This document shows positions 10,800-20,600 of a DNA stretch of 64,000 nt, piece after piece. Each line of letters starts with the position of its first letter. The stretch's first letter is position 1. A program made the position numbers and the translations under genes. The notes under the pieces were generated by a model that was given only the letters and a program-made list of their open reading frames with translations, did not search any database and was not told the origin of the DNA. This DNA comes from Mycobacteroides saopaulense (GTDB taxonomy: Bacteria; Actinomycetota; Actinomycetes; Mycobacteriales; Mycobacteriaceae), in contig NZ_CP010271.1 of assembly GCF_001456355.1 (NCBI RefSeq), forward strand, positions 4,030,001 to 4,094,000, in the 5' to 3' direction.

Positions 10800-11471
10800 G
10801 TGAGTACCCCGGGTGTCGCCGAGAAGGCATCGGCACGGGTTTTGCTGTTCGGTGCGCGCCGGCTGCCCCGCGTTTTGCGGGATCTCCCGGTGGAACGGGT
10901 GGAGGAATCCGATGCGGTGCGCGCGCTTGTCGGCGCGCTCCCGGACGGTGCCACCCGGCTGGTCGTGGTCGGCTCCGATGCAGACCTGGCACAGGTGCTC
11001 ACCTACCTGATGCGTGCCGAAAGGCTGGACGTGGAGCTGGGTTTCGTGCCGGATCGGCGTTCGCATGTGCGGCGGATCTATCGGATCGGCTTCGGCGCGG
11101 CACGCCGGGCACGCGAGGGACACGCGGACCGGGTGCCGCTCATCCGCGACGACACCGGGACGGCCCTGGCCGGCCGCGCCTCGTGGCAGAGCGGCGACGG
11201 CAACGGGGTGACCGGCGAGGCGACCGTGGATGACACCCTGCTTTTCGACGGTGCCGCACTGGTCGACGTCGAGCCCACCGAGTCCGTGCCGGGCCTGCGC
11301 GCGTCCGTACGAAGCCGCATCCGTCTCCTTCCCCGCCGCTGGGCGACCGGGCGGGCCGCACAGTTGGGCACCGAGGGTGCCGTCGTCGTCCGTGACGGCG
11401 TCGCGGGCCCTCGCCCGGTCACCCGCTCCACGTTCTATCGGCACCAACAGGGCTGGTTGCTTGTCCGGTAG
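10800..11471 (+). CDS. conserved mycobacterial protein of Rv0358 type
   Basis: 223 residues, cytoplasmic, no membrane segment or signal. I chose the GTG at 10800 because AGGAGG lies seven to eight bases before it; a TTG one codon earlier is less likely. The stretch TRLVVVGSDADLAQVLTYLM is reminiscent of the nucleotide-binding strand-loop-helix of diacylglycerol kinases, but the glycine-rich signature is missing, so I do not call one. It lies between purA (divergent) and a site-2 protease gene nine bases downstream, as Rv0358 does next to Rv0359. Function unknown. Confidence 0.78.
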   Translation: MSTPGVAEKASARVLLFGARRLPRVLRDLPVERVEESDAVRALVGALPDGATRLVVVGSDADLAQVLTYLMRAERLDVELGFVPDRRSHVRRIYRIGFGAARRAREGHADRVPLIRDDTGTALAGRASWQSGDGNGVTGEATVDDTLLFDGAALVDVEPTESVPGLRASVRSRIRLLPRRWATGRAAQLGTEGAVVVRDGVAGPRPVTRSTFYRHQQGWLLVR

Positions 11472-11480
11472 CTTTTGGCC

Positions 11481-12245
11481 GTGAACGTCAAGCAGTCGGT
11501 ACGCCCCAGCCCCGTCTTTCTGGCGCTGGTCGCGCTCACCATCGCCGGGGCGGTGCTGGCATGGCTGGGCGGCAACTCCACCGAGCCGTTGGCACGCGGC
11601 GGGGTGTTCGTCTTCGTGTTCACCGGGTGGGTGGTCTCGCTGTGCCTGCACGAGTTCGGGCATGCCTACACCGCGTGGCGTTTCGGTGACACCCGGGCGC
11701 GGGGGTATCTGACGTTGAACCCGCTGCAGTACACCGATCCGGTGCTGTCCATCGTGCTGCCGCTGGTGTTCATCGCGCTCGGCGGCATCGGACTCCCGGG
11801 CGGGGCCGTGTACGTCCACACCGCCGGCATGAGCAACCGGCAGCGGACCATGGTGAGTCTGGCCGGACCGAGCGCGAATGCAGCGCTGGCCGTGTTAATT
11901 CTCGGGACGACAGCACTTTTCGCCGATCGCGACCACATCGTCTTCTGGGCGGCCATGGCCTACCTCGGATTTCTCCAGGTGACGGCGGTGGTGCTCAACC
12001 TGCTACCGGTGCCGGGCCTGGACGGCTACGGCGCGCTCGAACCGCACCTGAGCCCCAACACGCAGCGCACACTCGGCAACGCCAAGACGTTCGGGTTCCT
12101 CATCTTGTTCCTGCTGCTGATGTCGCCGCCGATCAACAGGGCGTTCTTCGGCGCCGTGTACTGGGTCGTCGCGTCGTTCGGCGTCGACCCCGGGCTCGCC
12201 CAGATCGGTGGCTGGCTGTTCCGCTTCTGGAGCAAGCTGCTCTAG
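11481..12245 (+). CDS. M50 site-2 protease family membrane protein
   Basis: 254 residues, all membrane. The zinc motif HEFGHAYTAWRFGD lies at about residue 57-70, and the second zinc ligand is in NLLPVPGLDGYGAL (NPDG-type, about residue 175), so the metalloprotease centre is complete. Five to six helices are predicted and there is no PDZ domain, the minimal type of site-2 protease. The substrate, perhaps a membrane-bound anti-sigma factor, is not shown. The start may be the GTG at 11481 or the TTG at 11475; neither has a good ribosome site. Probably co-transcribed with the preceding gene (Rv0358-0359 order). Confidence 0.86.
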   Translation: MNVKQSVRPSPVFLALVALTIAGAVLAWLGGNSTEPLARGGVFVFVFTGWVVSLCLHEFGHAYTAWRFGDTRARGYLTLNPLQYTDPVLSIVLPLVFIALGGIGLPGGAVYVHTAGMSNRQRTMVSLAGPSANAALAVLILGTTALFADRDHIVFWAAMAYLGFLQVTAVVLNLLPVPGLDGYGALEPHLSPNTQRTLGNAKTFGFLILFLLLMSPPINRAFFGAVYWVVASFGVDPGLAQIGGWLFRFWSKLL

Positions 12246-12251
12246 CCGGGG

Positions 12252-13172
12252 CTACCAGTTGGCGTGTTCTTCGCAGTGCTCTTGCGCCTCAGGCGGTTCC
12301 ACCTGAATGGTGGCGTGCGACAGGCCACGGTCAGCGAGCACGGAGCGTGCCGCCGCCAGCACCAGCGCGGCGTCGGCGGTGCTGGTCAGGTGTGCGGTGG
12401 CCATGTCCTTGCCCGGCACCAGGGTCCACACGTGCAGATCGTGCACGCTGCTCACACCGTCCACCGCCAGCAGTGCGGAACGCAGCTCCTCGACGTCGAT
12501 GTGCTTGGGCGAGGTCTCGGTCAGGATGCGCAGCGCGGCCCGCGCCAGCGAGAACGCCCGCGGCAATATCCACAGCGAAATAAGAACGCCGACAACGATA
12601 TCGGCGTACTTCCAGCCGGTGGTGAGAGTGATGATCGCCGCCACCAGCACGCCGACGCTACCGACCGCGTCGGCCAGCACCTCCATGTATGCGCCGCGGA
12701 CCGCGAGACTGCCCTCGGCATGCGAACGCAGCAACCAGATCACCACCACGTTGGCGGCCAGCCCGGCCAACGCGACGATCATCATCGGCATCCCCGGAAC
12801 CTCCGGGGGTGCGCCACCGGTCAGGCGTTCCACCGCCTCGTACATCACGAAGGCGGAGATGCCGGTGAGTAGCGCCGCGTTGACGATCGCGGTGAGCACC
12901 TCGGCACGGTGCCAGCCGTAGGTCCTTGCCGCCGAGGTACTTCCGCGACGAGCCAGCAGGATGGCGCTGAGCCCCATGATGAGTCCGACGAGATCGGTGA
13001 GCATGTGACCGGCGTCGGCCAACAGGGCCAGCGAATTGATCAGCAGCGCGACGACGAGTTCGAGGACGAAGAACGAGCCGACGATGCCCAGGGAGACGCA
13101 CATGCGTCCCACCCGCACGTCGGCCGGATTGGCCGCGGCGGCCCCATGCCCGTGATCGTGTCCGACTCCCAC
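12252..13172 (-). CDS. cation diffusion facilitator (zinc-type metal exporter)
   Basis: 306 residues. A His-rich N-terminus (GHDHGHG) precedes six helices; the metal sites are LLADAGHMLTD (helix 2, H-x3-D) and MEVLADAVGSVG (helix 5). The cytoplasmic C-terminal domain begins about residue 210 (VDGVSSVHDLHVWTLVPG) and ends in a His/Cys-containing tail EHCEEHANW. It exports Zn or a similar divalent metal using the proton gradient. The GTG start at 13172 has AGGAG six bases before it; the frame opens 15 codons earlier through the promoter palindrome, so I use the internal start. Confidence 0.9.
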   Translation of the reverse strand: MGVGHDHGHGAAAANPADVRVGRMCVSLGIVGSFFVLELVVALLINSLALLADAGHMLTDLVGLIMGLSAILLARRGSTSAARTYGWHRAEVLTAIVNAALLTGISAFVMYEAVERLTGGAPPEVPGMPMMIVALAGLAANVVVIWLLRSHAEGSLAVRGAYMEVLADAVGSVGVLVAAIITLTTGWKYADIVVGVLISLWILPRAFSLARAALRILTETSPKHIDVEELRSALLAVDGVSSVHDLHVWTLVPGKDMATAHLTSTADAALVLAAARSVLADRGLSHATIQVEPPEAQEHCEEHANW

Positions 13173-13200
13173 TGCGACTCCTCTCGACCCCTCGAACTTA

Positions 13201-13218
13201 TATGCAAAAGTTCGCATA
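13201..13218. promoter_or_regulatory. 18-bp palindrome upstream of the CDF exporter
   Basis: The sequence is TATGC-N8-GCATA with seven of nine positions paired. It lies about 30 bases before the exporter start, where a repressor would act. ArsR/SmtB-type metal sensors of mycobacteria (NmtR, KmtR) control CDF genes through TATG/CATA palindromes of this general kind; this assignment is from family knowledge and not proven here. Confidence 0.5.
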
Positions 13219-13251
13219 GGGCAATGAGTCCTCCCTGCGCCCTCACCGCGC

Positions 13252-13310
13252 CGACACGCCGTGCCGCGGCGGGTTCGTGTCGCTTATCCCCGCCACGAGA
13301 CGGCGTGTCG
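13252..13310 (-). terminator. long inverted repeat after the DUF3151 gene
   Basis: Arms CGACACGCCGT (13252-13262) and ACGGCGTGTCG (13300-13310) pair perfectly; the 37-base interior contains a further TCGTG/CACGA pair. It begins 12 bases after the stop of the minus-strand gene 13322-13765 and before the CDF gene. There is no T-run, as is usual for mycobacterial terminators. Similar structures stand at 29675-29735 and 36894-36950. Confidence 0.5.
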
Positions 13311-13321
13311 ACGGGAGTGGG

Positions 13322-13765
13322 TTACAGACCCAACGCGGGACGGGCGGCCGGATCGCAGTCGTCGAGCAGATCGCAGCACCGCGCGAATTCGTGATCCTCA
13401 CCGATCAGCTTGGCGGCACGGGCCAGGGCGGCCACCGCACGCAGGAAGCCGCGATTGGGCTCGTGCGAGTACGGCACCGGACCAAAGCCCTTCCACCCGT
13501 TTCGTCGCAACTGGTCCAGGCCACGGTGATACCCCGTGCGCGCGAAGGCGTACGCGGTGACGATGCTGGCCGTGCGGTTGTCGGACCCGTCGTCATCCAG
13601 CGCATTCTCGGCGAGTTCGGCCCAGGCGATCGACGCGGCGGGATACGCCGCCGCCACCGCGGCCGGATCCTGACCGTTGAGCAGGGCCGATTCGGCGTCG
13701 TCATCTCCGGGCAGCAGCACCGGCTCGGGACCCAGCAGATCATGCGTTGGACTCATAGCAGCCAT
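13322..13765 (-). CDS. DUF3151 family protein
   Basis: 147 residues, soluble. The family pattern is clear: HDLLGPEPVLLPGDDDAESALL at the start, then AAYPAASIAWAELAENAL, IVTAYAFARTGYHRGLDQLRRNGWKGFGPVPYSHEPN and RCCDLLDDCDPAARPAL at the end. The fold is a helical bundle; no enzyme activity is known for the family. It corresponds to Rv0360c, and the divergent Rv0361-like gene starts 96 bases away, the same order as in M. tuberculosis. Start at ATG 13765, with a second ATG three codons on. Confidence 0.85.
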   Translation of the reverse strand: MAAMSPTHDLLGPEPVLLPGDDDAESALLNGQDPAAVAAAYPAASIAWAELAENALDDDGSDNRTASIVTAYAFARTGYHRGLDQLRRNGWKGFGPVPYSHEPNRGFLRAVAALARAAKLIGEDHEFARCCDLLDDCDPAARPALGL

Positions 13766-13860
13766 TCTGACGCCAACCGTCCCCGGTGATCGCGATAGGG
13801 TGGGCGCGGTCGATCGCGCCTGCGCGAAAGAGCGCTAAGCACGGATAAGGAACGAAACGC

Positions 13861-14649
13861 ATGGCGAACCCCACCGGTGGAAATTCCGAGGCCAAGCCCG
13901 ACCCACAGGGCGAAGAGCCCGTGGACTCCGCCGAGCAGCCGGAAGGCGCCGCGAACACCCCGGAGATCTCCGACGCCGAGGACAACACAGACACCGGTCC
14001 GGTTCCGCCGCTCGACGACGCTCAGACCGTCGTGATGGCGCCGGCCAAGCCCGACGTTCCGCGCTACACGGCTCCCGGATTCGACGCCAACAAGACCGAG
14101 ATGATCGTGCCCGTCGGCGACGATCCGAAAACCGAGTTCATCCAGCCGCTGGCGACCAAGGCGCGCCCCAAGGCGGCAACCCCCGAGACCATCGCTCCGC
14201 GCAAGGAAGAGAAGCGGAGCTGGGGCTGGGTAATCGCACTGGCCCTCGTCGTCGCCGCGCTGGCTGCGGTCATCGTCCTGGCCGCAGTCATCATCTCTCG
14301 CACCAGCGCACCGAAGGCATCCCAAGAAGAGTTGGTGCGCACCAGCATTCAGAACTACGACAACGCCATCCAGACCGGCAACCTGGCCGCCCTACGCACG
14401 ATCACCTGCGGCGAGACCCGCGACGGCTACGTGCGCTACCCCGACGCCGAATGGTCCCAGACGTATCAGAAGGTGGCCGCCGCCAAGCAGTACCCGGTGG
14501 TCGCCAGCATCGACGAGGTCGTCGTCAACGGCGAGCATGCCGAGGCCAACGTCACCTCCTTCATGGCGTTCGCGCCGCAGACCCGGTCATCGCGAAGCTT
14601 CGATCTGCAGCTGCGCGACAACCAGTGGAAGATCTGCCAGTCCGACTAG
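13861..14649 (+). CDS. Rv0361-like membrane protein with NTF2-like outside domain
   Basis: 262 residues. The first ~115 are acidic and Pro-rich, predicted to be disordered in the cytoplasm, with [19 protein letters not shown] and similar short motifs. One membrane helix follows ([23 protein letters not shown], about 120-143), then an outside domain with the signature [26 protein letters not shown] and the end [16 protein letters not shown]. This is the DUF4878-like fold seen in several mycobacterial tail proteins. It converges on the giant gene, and the two stop codons overlap by a few bases. Function unknown. Confidence 0.83.
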   Translation: MANPTGGNSEAKPDPQGEEPVDSAEQPEGAANTPEISDAEDNTDTGPVPPLDDAQTVVMAPAKPDVPRYTAPGFDANKTEMIVPVGDDPKTEFIQPLATKARPKAATPETIAPRKEEKRSWGWVIALALVVAALAAVIVLAAVIISRTSAPKASQEELVRTSIQNYDNAIQTGNLAALRTITCGETRDGYVRYPDAEWSQTYQKVAAAKQYPVVASIDEVVVNGEHAEANVTSFMAFAPQTRSSRSFDLQLRDNQWKICQSD

Positions 14650-17600
14650 CTGCCGGAGCTCGACGAGGAACCGCCGCCCGACGACGAGCTGGAACCACCG
14701 GACGACGAACCACCGGACGAGGTGCCCGACGACTTCGAGCTCTGCGAGCTGCTGGACGAGCCGCCACCGGTCTGACCTGCGCTGCCGGGCGTGCCCTGCG
14801 TTCCACCGCGCCCACCGGGGCCCCCTGCACCCGCACCGCGTGAACCCTTGACCGACGACGAGTTGCCACCATTGCCGCCATTGCCGCCCCGATGGATCGG
14901 GCCGCCAGTGCCACCGGCGCCACCGGCTCCGCCCTTGCTGTCGCCGTCGGTGGCCTGGGAGTGACCACCACGGCCGCCAGCGCCGCCATTGCCGAGGCCC
15001 TTGGAGTCTCCGCCGGTACCGCCCTTGCCGCCGGTGTTGGTCTTGCCGGTGTCCCCGTTTCCGCTGGCGTCACCGCCCGCACCACCGCCGCCGCCGTTCC
15101 CGACCGTGCCCGACGTGCCGCCCTTGCCGCCGTTTCCACCCGTGGCGGGTCCCGTCTTCACGAGTCCGTTTGTGGTCTCGGCCTTGCCTCCGGCGCCGCC
15201 GCTGCCACCATTGCCGACGACGGCATGCGAATCGGCGCCGTTACCACCGGTGCCTCCGGTCGCGGTGCCTCCCAAGCTGGACGAGGCGCCGCCCGCGCCA
15301 CCAGAACCGCCGTCACCGGCCAAGCCGCCCGAGGCACCGCCGGTGCCTCCGGTGCCACCCTTGGTTTCTCCGTAGGTCGTCTTGGCCTCGCCACCGGCGC
15401 CGCCCGCACCACCGGTTCCGGCCACCAGACCACCGCTACCACCGGTTCCGCCGTTGCCACCGGTGCCCGGTTCGGCCGTCCGGGTGTCGAACGAGTTGGA
15501 GGTGCCTCCCTGGCCACCGGCACCGCCGTTGCCGAGCATGCCGGCACTGCCGCCGTCACCACCGGCTCCACCAGTCGAGGTACCGGTGAAGAAATTGCTG
15601 CCCTCTCCGCCCTTACCGCCGGCACCACCGTCTCCAGCCAGCGCGCCACCCTTGCCACCATTACCGCCCGCACCACCGACGCCGGTCTTGCCGTCCGCGG
15701 TCGCCGAGGCGTCGCCGCCCTTACCGCCGGCACCGCCGTTGCCGAACAATCCGGCGTTACCGCCGTCTCCACCCTTCTGACCGGGCAGACCGTCACCACC
15801 GGCACCGCCGTTGCCGAACAGCAGGCCGGCATTGCCGCCCTTCTGACCGGGTAACCCCTTGCCGCCGTTACCGATCAGGAAGCCGCCGTCCTGGCCGAGA
15901 CCGCCATCGCCGATGATCAGTCCGCCAGGACCGAACAACGGCCGCTGGGTGTAGACACCGGCGGCGTTGGGTGAGCCGTCGCCGATGATCAACCCGCCCG
16001 GACCGAACAGCGGGCGTCCACCGAAGAGGTTCCAGGCCGATCCGCCGTTTCCGACGTTGGTGGATCCGCACTTGCCCGCCATCCCTGAAACGCACTCGGC
16101 ATAGGCGCGTTCGGCGATCGCCTTCTCCTCGGCCGACTTCGCCGATGCCAACCGGTCGCGCGCGGCGGCAGCCGCATAGTCCGCGGCGGCCTTGTCGGCT
16201 GCGGCCTTGGCCGCTGCGTAACCGTCCGCCTTCTGTTGAGCCGCCGCCAGCTCGTCGGCTGCCTTCTGCGCATCTGTCCGGGCGGCGGCCGCTTGATCGG
16301 CGGCGGCCTTGGCTGCGGCTTCCGCTGCTATCCGGTCACTGGCGGCCGTCTGTGCGGCGGCCGTGGCCTGGGCGGCCAACGCCTCGGCGGCCTGGGCCGC
16401 CCGCTCAGCCTCATCGGCCTGCTCGGCGGCGATCCGGGCGGCGTTCTGCGCCTCGGTCACCTCGGGCGCCGGAGCCCCCGCACTGATCGCGGTATCCAGC
16501 GCTGTCTGCGCTACGGCGGCCTGGCTCGCGGTTTGAACGGCCTTCGCACGGGCGGCAGACGCATCGGAGACCGCTGCGCTCGCTGTGGTACCCGCGCTCT
16601 CGGCGACACCTGTCTTGTCCGCGACCGCACGTTCGGCGGATGACTGCTGGGTATCCCGGACCTGCGCCAGCTGGGCGGCTGCACCAACTCGAATCTCATT
16701 GGATTGGACGCTCTGATCCGCCTGCGCCTTTGGATCGGTCTGAGCCGCCGCGGCGGCGTCGGCGAAGATCGGAAGGCAGTCGGCGGCAATGACATTGAGA
16801 CGTTGCTTGGCTTCCTCGGCGGACTTGTCCATGGCGGCGCGGTCGGCTGCCGCCTTCTCGGCCGCCAGCTTCTGGAACGCCGCCTGCCCCTCGGCGGCTT
16901 GGACGGCCGCCGCGCTGGAGGCGCTTGCCGCCTCGATTTGTGCGGCGGCGGCACGATCCTCGGCGGCCTTCGCGGAGTCGGCAGCGGCCGCCTGAGTCGC
17001 GGCGTCCTTGTCCTTCAGCGCCTGCTCAGCGGCCGCTCGGTCACGGTCGGCGGCGGCCTGAGCCTCGGCGAACACCTTGGCAGCGTTGGCAGCACGTTCG
17101 GCAGACGCGGCAGCGGCCGCGGCGGATCGGAGTGCGTCTGCCGCGGCCGCGTCGACGGCGGCCTTGTCGACTCCTGCCTGAGCTGCCGCGTCGATGACGG
17201 CCTGCTGATCGCCGAGCGCCTGCTCTGCCGCCGCCTGCGCAGCGGCCGCGGCATCGGTCGCCGTCTTCACGGCGTCCGCGGTTTGAGCGGCCGTGGCCGT
17301 CGCCGCGTCCTTGGCGGCCTGAGCATCCTGGGCCGCCTTCGCCGCATCGGCCAGCGCCTTGTCGGCCGCGGCCTTGGCCGCCTGCGCGTCGGCGGCAGCC
17401 TTGGCATCTTGAGCCGCCTTGTCGCCGGCGGCAGTAGCCGTATCCACAGCGGTCTTCGCCGCCGCAGCGGCATCGGCCAAAGCCTTGTCGGCCGCGGCCT
17501 TCGCAGCCGCCGCGGCGTCTGCCGAGGTGGCTGCGTCGGAAAGCCTTTGGTCCGCAGTATCTTTGGCCGCGGCAGCATCCTTGGCCGCCTTGTCGGCATC

Positions 17601-20600
17601 CGCCAGCGCACCGTCGGTGACTGCCTTGGCCGCTGCGGCCGCATCTGCTGCGGCCTTGGCATCGGCAACGGCCTGGTCGGCGGCGTCCTTGATACCGGCA
17701 GCGTCCGTCGCGGCCTTGGCTGCGTCAGCCGCCTTTTGATCCGCGGCGGTCTTGGCCGCAGCGGCATCCGAGGCCGCCTGATTCGCATTCGCGGACGCCT
17801 GATTGGCCGCATCAGCGATGGCGAGGGCATCCTTGGCCGCTTGATCGGCTTCGGCCAGCGCTTGGTCCGCGGCTGTCTTCGCGGCCTGAGCGTCGGAAGC
17901 AGCCTTCGCGGCCGCAGCCGCCTGCGCGGCCGCGGCGTCTGAGGCCGAAACCGCCCCGGCAACGGCACTATCCGCGGCAGCCAATGACTGGTCCGCCGTG
18001 ACCTTCGTCGCAGCAGCGGCGTCGGAAGCAGCCTTGGCCTCGGCGGCCTTCTGGTCCGCAGCAGCCTTGGCCGCCAACGCATCCGAGGCGTTCTTTGCCG
18101 CATCGGCGGCCAACTGATCGGCCGTCTCCTTGGCAGATGTCGCATCAACAGCGGCCTGGATGGCCAGTGCTGCCTTATCGGCGGCGTCCTTGGCCGCGGT
18201 GTCGGCGTCGGTCGCGCCCTTGTTCGCCTCCGTCAGTGCCTGATCCGCACTGGCCTTCACCGCCGCGGCGGCATCCACCGCGGTCTGCGCAGCAGTCGCA
18301 TTCTGATCCGCGACGGCCTTGGCCGCCACCGCATCCGACGCAGCTTTGCCCGCATCCACCAGCGTCTTGTCGGCGGCAGCCTTGGCCACCCCTGCCGCGT
18401 CATCGGCAGCCTGTGCGGCTGCGGACTTATCGGCGGCATCGGTTGCCGCAGCGGCGGCGTCCGATGCGGCCTTCGACGTATCGGCGAATACCTTGTCGGC
18501 AGCCACCTTGGCCGCAGCGGCGGCGTCGGCGGCGCTACCCGCCTCGGCGGCCTTCTGATCCGCGACGTTCTTGGCGTCACCGGCAGCTGCGGCGGCCCTA
18601 TCCGCATCCGTCAACGCCGCGTCGGCAGCGGACTTCACCGCGGCAGCGGCGTCGGCGGCCGTCTTGGCGGCGGTCGCCTTGTCCGCGGCGTCGTTGGCGC
18701 TCGTCGTCGCGTCCGCGGCCGTCTTACCCGCGTCCGAGAATGCCTGGTCCGCAGCGGACTTGACCGCAGCCGCCGCGTCATCGGCAGCCTGTGCCGCCGC
18801 GGACTTGTCGGCGGCCTCCCTCGCGGCGTTGACGGCATCCACCGCAGCCTTGTCGGCATCCGTCAACGCCGTATCCGCGGCGGCCTTTGCCGCTGCTGCC
18901 GCATCAGAGGCCGTCTTGGCGTCGGCCGCCTTCTGATCGGCAATCGCCTTGGCCGCAGCAGCATCCGACGCAGCCCTATCCGCATCCGCCAGCACCTGAT
19001 CGGCAGCAGCCTTGTCGGTAATGGCCGCATCGGCAGCAGCCCTGGCGTCGGCCGCCTTCTGATCGGCAATCGCCTTGGCCGCAGCAGCATCGGCCGCAGC
19101 CCTATCCGCGTCTGCCAACGCAAGGTCCGCGCTGGCCTTGACCGCAGCCGCCGCGTCGGCGGCCACCTTCGCCGCAGCAGCACTATCGGCCGTGCCCGCG
19201 GCAACAGCAGCCGCGTCGCCGGCTGCCTTGTTCGCATCCGTCAACGCCTTGTCCGCAGCCAGCTTGGCCGCCGCCGCATCAGCGGCGGCACTGCCCGCAG
19301 CGGTAGCCGCCTGGTCCGCGGCAGTCCTCACATCTGCAGCGTCCGCGGCCGCCTTGTTGGCATCCGTGAGCGCCTTGTCCGCGCTGGCCTTCACCGCCGC
19401 AGCGGCATCCACCGCCGTCGCCGCAGCAGTCGCATTCTGGTCCGCGACCGTCTTGGCCGCAGCCGCATCACCAGCCGCCTTGTTCGCATCAGCCAACGCG
19501 GCATCCGTGCTCGCCTTCACCGCCGCAGCGGCATCCACCGCCGTCGCCGCAGCAGTCGCATTCTGATCCGCGACCGTCTTGGCCGCAGCCGCATCACCAG
19601 CCGCCTTGTTCGCATCAGCCAACGCGGCATCCGAAGCAGCCTTGGCAGCGTCTTTGGCCGTCTTGTCCGCGTCGGCCGCCGTCTTGGCAGCGGTGGCGTC
19701 GGTCAGCGCGGAAGCCGCGGCGGCCGCCTTGGTCTGGGCGTCTCCCAGAGCCGCATCCGCCGCCGATTTAGCGGTGGCAGCGGCTTCCGCGACAGCCTTC
19801 GCGTCGGCAGCGTTCTGAGCGGCGGTTGTGGCAGCGCCCGCCGCCGCCGTCGCCGCAGCCGCCGCATTGGCCGACGCCTGGTCGGCAGCGGCCTTGGCTG
19901 CGTCCGCGTTGGTGACGGCAGTTGCCGCGTCCGCGGCGGCCTGATCCGCGACCGTCTTGGCCGCAGCCGCATCGCTGGCCGCCTTGTTCGCGTCGGCCAA
20001 TGCCTTATCGGTATTGACCTTCACCGCCGCGGCCGCATCAGCAGCCGTCCGCGCCGCCGCCGCATTCTGATCCGCAGCCGTCTTCGCCACCGCCGCATCC
20101 GAAGCAGCCTGCGTCGCGGTTGCCAATGCGCTGTCCGCGTTGACCTTCACCGCCGCGGCCGCATCAGCAGTCGTCCGCGCCGCCGCCGCATTCTGATCGG
20201 CAGCCGTCTTCGCTACCGCCGCATCCGTAGCGGCCTGCGTCGCGGCCGCCAGGGCCTGATCCGTCACCGTCTTGGCTGCCGTAGCGTCCGTGACGGCCTG
20301 CTGCGCATCGACAACCCGCTGATCGGCGAGGGCCTTGGCCGCGGCAGCATCGCTGGCGGCCTTGTTCGCATCGGCCAACGCCTTGTCGGCATTGACCTTC
20401 ACCGCCGCCGCCGCATCAGCAGCGGTCTGCGCCGCCGCCGCATTCTGATCCGCCAAGGTCTTGGCCGCTGCCGCAGCCGCAGCGGCGTTCGTGGCGTCGG
20501 TCAATGCCTGATCCGCCACCGCCTTGGCCGCGGTGGTGGTGGCCACGGCCTGCTGCGCGTTGCTGACCTGCTGCGCGGCGGCCGTGACGTTGTTGTTCGC

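Noticed and set aside
10797..11471. Diacylglycerol kinase
   Set aside because: One strand-helix looks alike, but the GGDGT signature and the rest of the fold are not visible.
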